This document shows positions 13,256-14,512 of a stretch of DNA of 14,512 nucleotides, in pieces. The translations under genes and the position numbers were made by a program. Source of the stretch: Holosporales bacterium (GTDB lineage Bacteria; Pseudomonadota; Alphaproteobacteria; RUG11792); contig JAIROR010000031.1 of the NCBI GenBank assembly GCA_031257415.1, forward strand, positions 1 through 14,512. Reading direction: 5' to 3'. The notes under the pieces were generated by a model that saw only the letters and a program-made list of their open reading frames with translations, searched no databases and was not told where the DNA came from. How positions within the stretch are numbered: the stretch's first letter is position 1; every line of letters starts with the position of its first letter.

Positions 13256-14008
13256 TCAACTAGCCGATTTTAATTCTTCTATGGACAGGGGCTCAACTTG
13301 GTCTTTATCTGCAGAATTGCGGGCCCTAACCTCTGGATTCTCCTTTATTGTGTATCCTCTTCCCCATATCGTTTCTATAAAATTCAAACCACCTGATATA
13401 GCAGCCATTTTCTTGCGGAGTTTGCAGATGAATACATCAACTATTTTCAGATCCGGCTCGTCTAGCCCGCCGTATATATGGTTCAAAAATGTTTCCTTGG
13501 GAATAATTGAGCCTTTCTTGATACCAAGGAGCTCCATAATTGCGTATTCTTTGCCAGTCAAAGAAATTTCGGATCCATATATTGTGACTATTCTGTTAAC
13601 AAGATCGATTGATAGTGGACCTATTGTTATTACCGATGAATGCAAACAGTTAGCCCTCCTCACAATTGCGTATATACGAGCCAGCAATTCGATTTTACTG
13701 AATGGTTTCGTCAGGTAATCATCCGCTCCGGCGGAAAGACACCGCACCTTATCATCCACCGTGCTCAGCCCAGATAATACTATAACCGGTGTCTTCTTCT
13801 TTGAATTTCTAATTCTTTCCAGAATAACAACCCCGTTCATATCTGGCAAACCAAGATCCAGAATAACAGCGTCATAATCGTAAAACTTAATCATTTCTAG
13901 TCCCTCAGATCCAGTTTGCGCCGTATGGCACGCAAAACCTTCGTCTACGCAGGCAGACCTGATTCCCCTCGCTATCAAAATTTCGTCTTCAATCACCAAT
14001 AAACGCAC
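13256..14008 (-). CDS. ctrA: Cell-cycle response regulator CtrA
   Basis: An OmpR-family response regulator, 250 residues. Its receiver domain (1-118) has the acidic pair ED at 8-9, phospho-acceptor Asp51 in VILDLGLPDM, Ser79 and Lys101 in TKPF. The winged-helix domain (about 125-230) contains the near-invariant CtrA string LTGKEYAIMELL, FLNHIYGG, DEPDLKIVDVFICKLRKK and TIWGRGY. In alphaproteobacteria CtrA, phosphorylated by the CckA-ChpT relay, binds TTAA-N7-TTAA to control division and other genes and, in Caulobacter, to block initiation at the origin. The GTG at 14008 has GAGG about seven bases before it. A hydrophilic tail of about 25 residues follows the DNA-binding domain; the Caulobacter C-terminal Ala-Ala is absent. 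The gene is convergent with rodA, with 74 bp between the stops and no clear terminator. Confidence 0.94.
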   Translation of the reverse strand: MRLLVIEDEILIARGIRSACVDEGFACHTAQTGSEGLEMIKFYDYDAVILDLGLPDMNGVVILERIRNSKKKTPVIVLSGLSTVDDKVRCLSAGADDYLTKPFSKIELLARIYAIVRRANCLHSSVITIGPLSIDLVNRIVTIYGSEISLTGKEYAIMELLGIKKGSIIPKETFLNHIYGGLDEPDLKIVDVFICKLRKKMAAISGGLNFIETIWGRGYTIKENPEVRARNSADKDQVEPLSIEELKSAS

Positions 14009-14059
14009 AGCACCCTCACTTTTCTTCCTTTCTGGCTCCCCAAAAAGAAGGACCTCACA

Positions 14060-14100
14060 ATATAATTCTAACAGATTTCACCACCTTAGCTGGGAGTTAG
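14060..14100 (-). promoter_or_regulatory. Candidate ctrA promoter with degenerate CtrA box
   Basis: On the minus strand TAGAAT and TATATT -10-like strings lie at about 14060-14072. Upstream is CTAA-N7-CTAA (plus strand TTAG at 14086-14089 and 14097-14100), the CtrA box with one change per half-site. Its position near a -35 region would suit autoregulation, but the match is imperfect. Confidence 0.3.
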
Positions 14101-14162
14101 TTCTAAACACCGCAAAATTTGCCTGGGAAATAAAAAAAATACATAAAATAAAAAAGGAAAAG

Positions 14163-14191
14163 TTGCCGTTTTGCAAGTCTTGTGCTATAAT
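14163..14191 (+). promoter_or_regulatory. Strong extended -10 promoter
   Basis: TTGCCG (14163-14168), 17 bp, perfect TATAAT (14186-14191) with TG one base upstream. The transcript would start near 14198 in a CCGCG/CGCGG hairpin and run into the 27-bp repeat array. The gene it serves is not in the window. Confidence 0.75.
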
Positions 14192-14213
14192 AATCCGCGA
14201 GGGCGCGGAGGCC

Positions 14214-14431
14214 GATATTTGGTTGCTTCAGCGACGGTCTTATATTTGGTTGCTTCAGCGACGGTCTTATATTTGGTTGCTTCAGCGGCGATTTTATATT
14301 TGGTTGCTTCAGCGGCGGTCTTATATTTGATTGCTTCAGCGGCGGTCTTATATTTGATTGCTTCAGCGGCGGTCTTATATTTGGTTGCTTCAGCGGCGGT
14401 CTTATATTTGGTTGCTTCAGCGGCGGTCTTT
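14214..14431. repeat. 27-bp tandem repeat, 8 copies
   Basis: The unit ATATTTGGTTGCTTCAGCGG continues with CGGTCTT and repeats every 27 bp, with matching points at 14221, 14248, 14275, 14302, 14329, 14356, 14383 and 14410. Differences are all transitions. All three plus-strand frames are open through the array, and two stay open to the window end, but none has an ATG. On the minus strand the frame KTAAEATKY is open but blocked by a TGA right before the array. I therefore read it as transcribed leader or non-coding RNA, or the start of a gene beyond the edge. From 14432 to 14512 nothing else is recognised. Confidence 0.93.
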
Positions 14432-14512
14432 CAAGACAGGGAGCTGCTACACCTGTTCTTATTCATTCTGGGCCATCCTTTTGATATTCTCTCTGTGCGT
14501 ATACAGAATGAA

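Noticed and set aside
14214..14431. Minus-strand coding repeat KTAAEATKY
   Set aside because: The frame is attractive, but a TGA stands immediately before the first codon and no start codon lies inside. The strong promoter is on the other strand.

Overview
The window looks like chromosomal DNA of an alphaproteobacterium, most likely an intracellular or host-associated lineage of the Rickettsiales/Holosporales type. The alphaproteobacterial assignment rests on a CtrA cell-cycle regulator with near-textbook motifs, a GyrA with an alphaproteobacterial insert near its C terminus, and MlaA and RodA. The host-associated part is inference from the amino-acid permease, the low GC content, the repeat-rich intergenic DNA and the rapidly varying secreted proteins.

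Layout. Bases 1-684 hold no convincing protein gene. They carry a 22-bp tandem repeat and a candidate small RNA with its own promoter and terminator. From 685 to 8707 everything reads on the minus strand: a Cys-containing secreted protein, an aromatic/neutral amino-acid permease, two paralogous secreted proteins (A, 3391-4518; B, 4848-5675), and gyrA preceded by a 17-codon leader ORF. Each paralog has a near-consensus sigma-70 promoter and is followed by an array of 55-bp palindromic repeats, so promoter, gene and array form a duplicated module.

From 8708 to 10043 lies a 1.3-kb, AT-rich, almost gene-free region with 66-bp hairpin repeats, GC-rich hairpins and four perfect TTAA-N7-TTAA CtrA boxes (9025, 9411, 9546, 9627). 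No other perfect box was found by eye in the window. Genes diverge from this region: gyrA leftward, mlaA and the next operon rightward. A cell-cycle-controlled regulatory region, possibly the replication origin, is the leading interpretation, but no good DnaA box was seen.

To the right are mlaA (outer-membrane lipid asymmetry lipoprotein with an internal 12-residue repeat), a two-gene operon of a CapD-type membrane/CoA-binding protein without its catalytic domain plus rodA (cell-wall elongation), and ctrA on the minus strand, convergent with rodA. The right edge has a strong plus-strand promoter that drives an eight-copy 27-bp tandem repeat out of the window.

Together the recognised genes concern the envelope and the cell cycle: RodA and the CapD-like protein in wall or surface-polymer synthesis, MlaA in the outer membrane, CtrA in cell-cycle transcription and replication, and gyrase in DNA topology. 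The secreted paralogs and their arrays are the most lineage-specific part.
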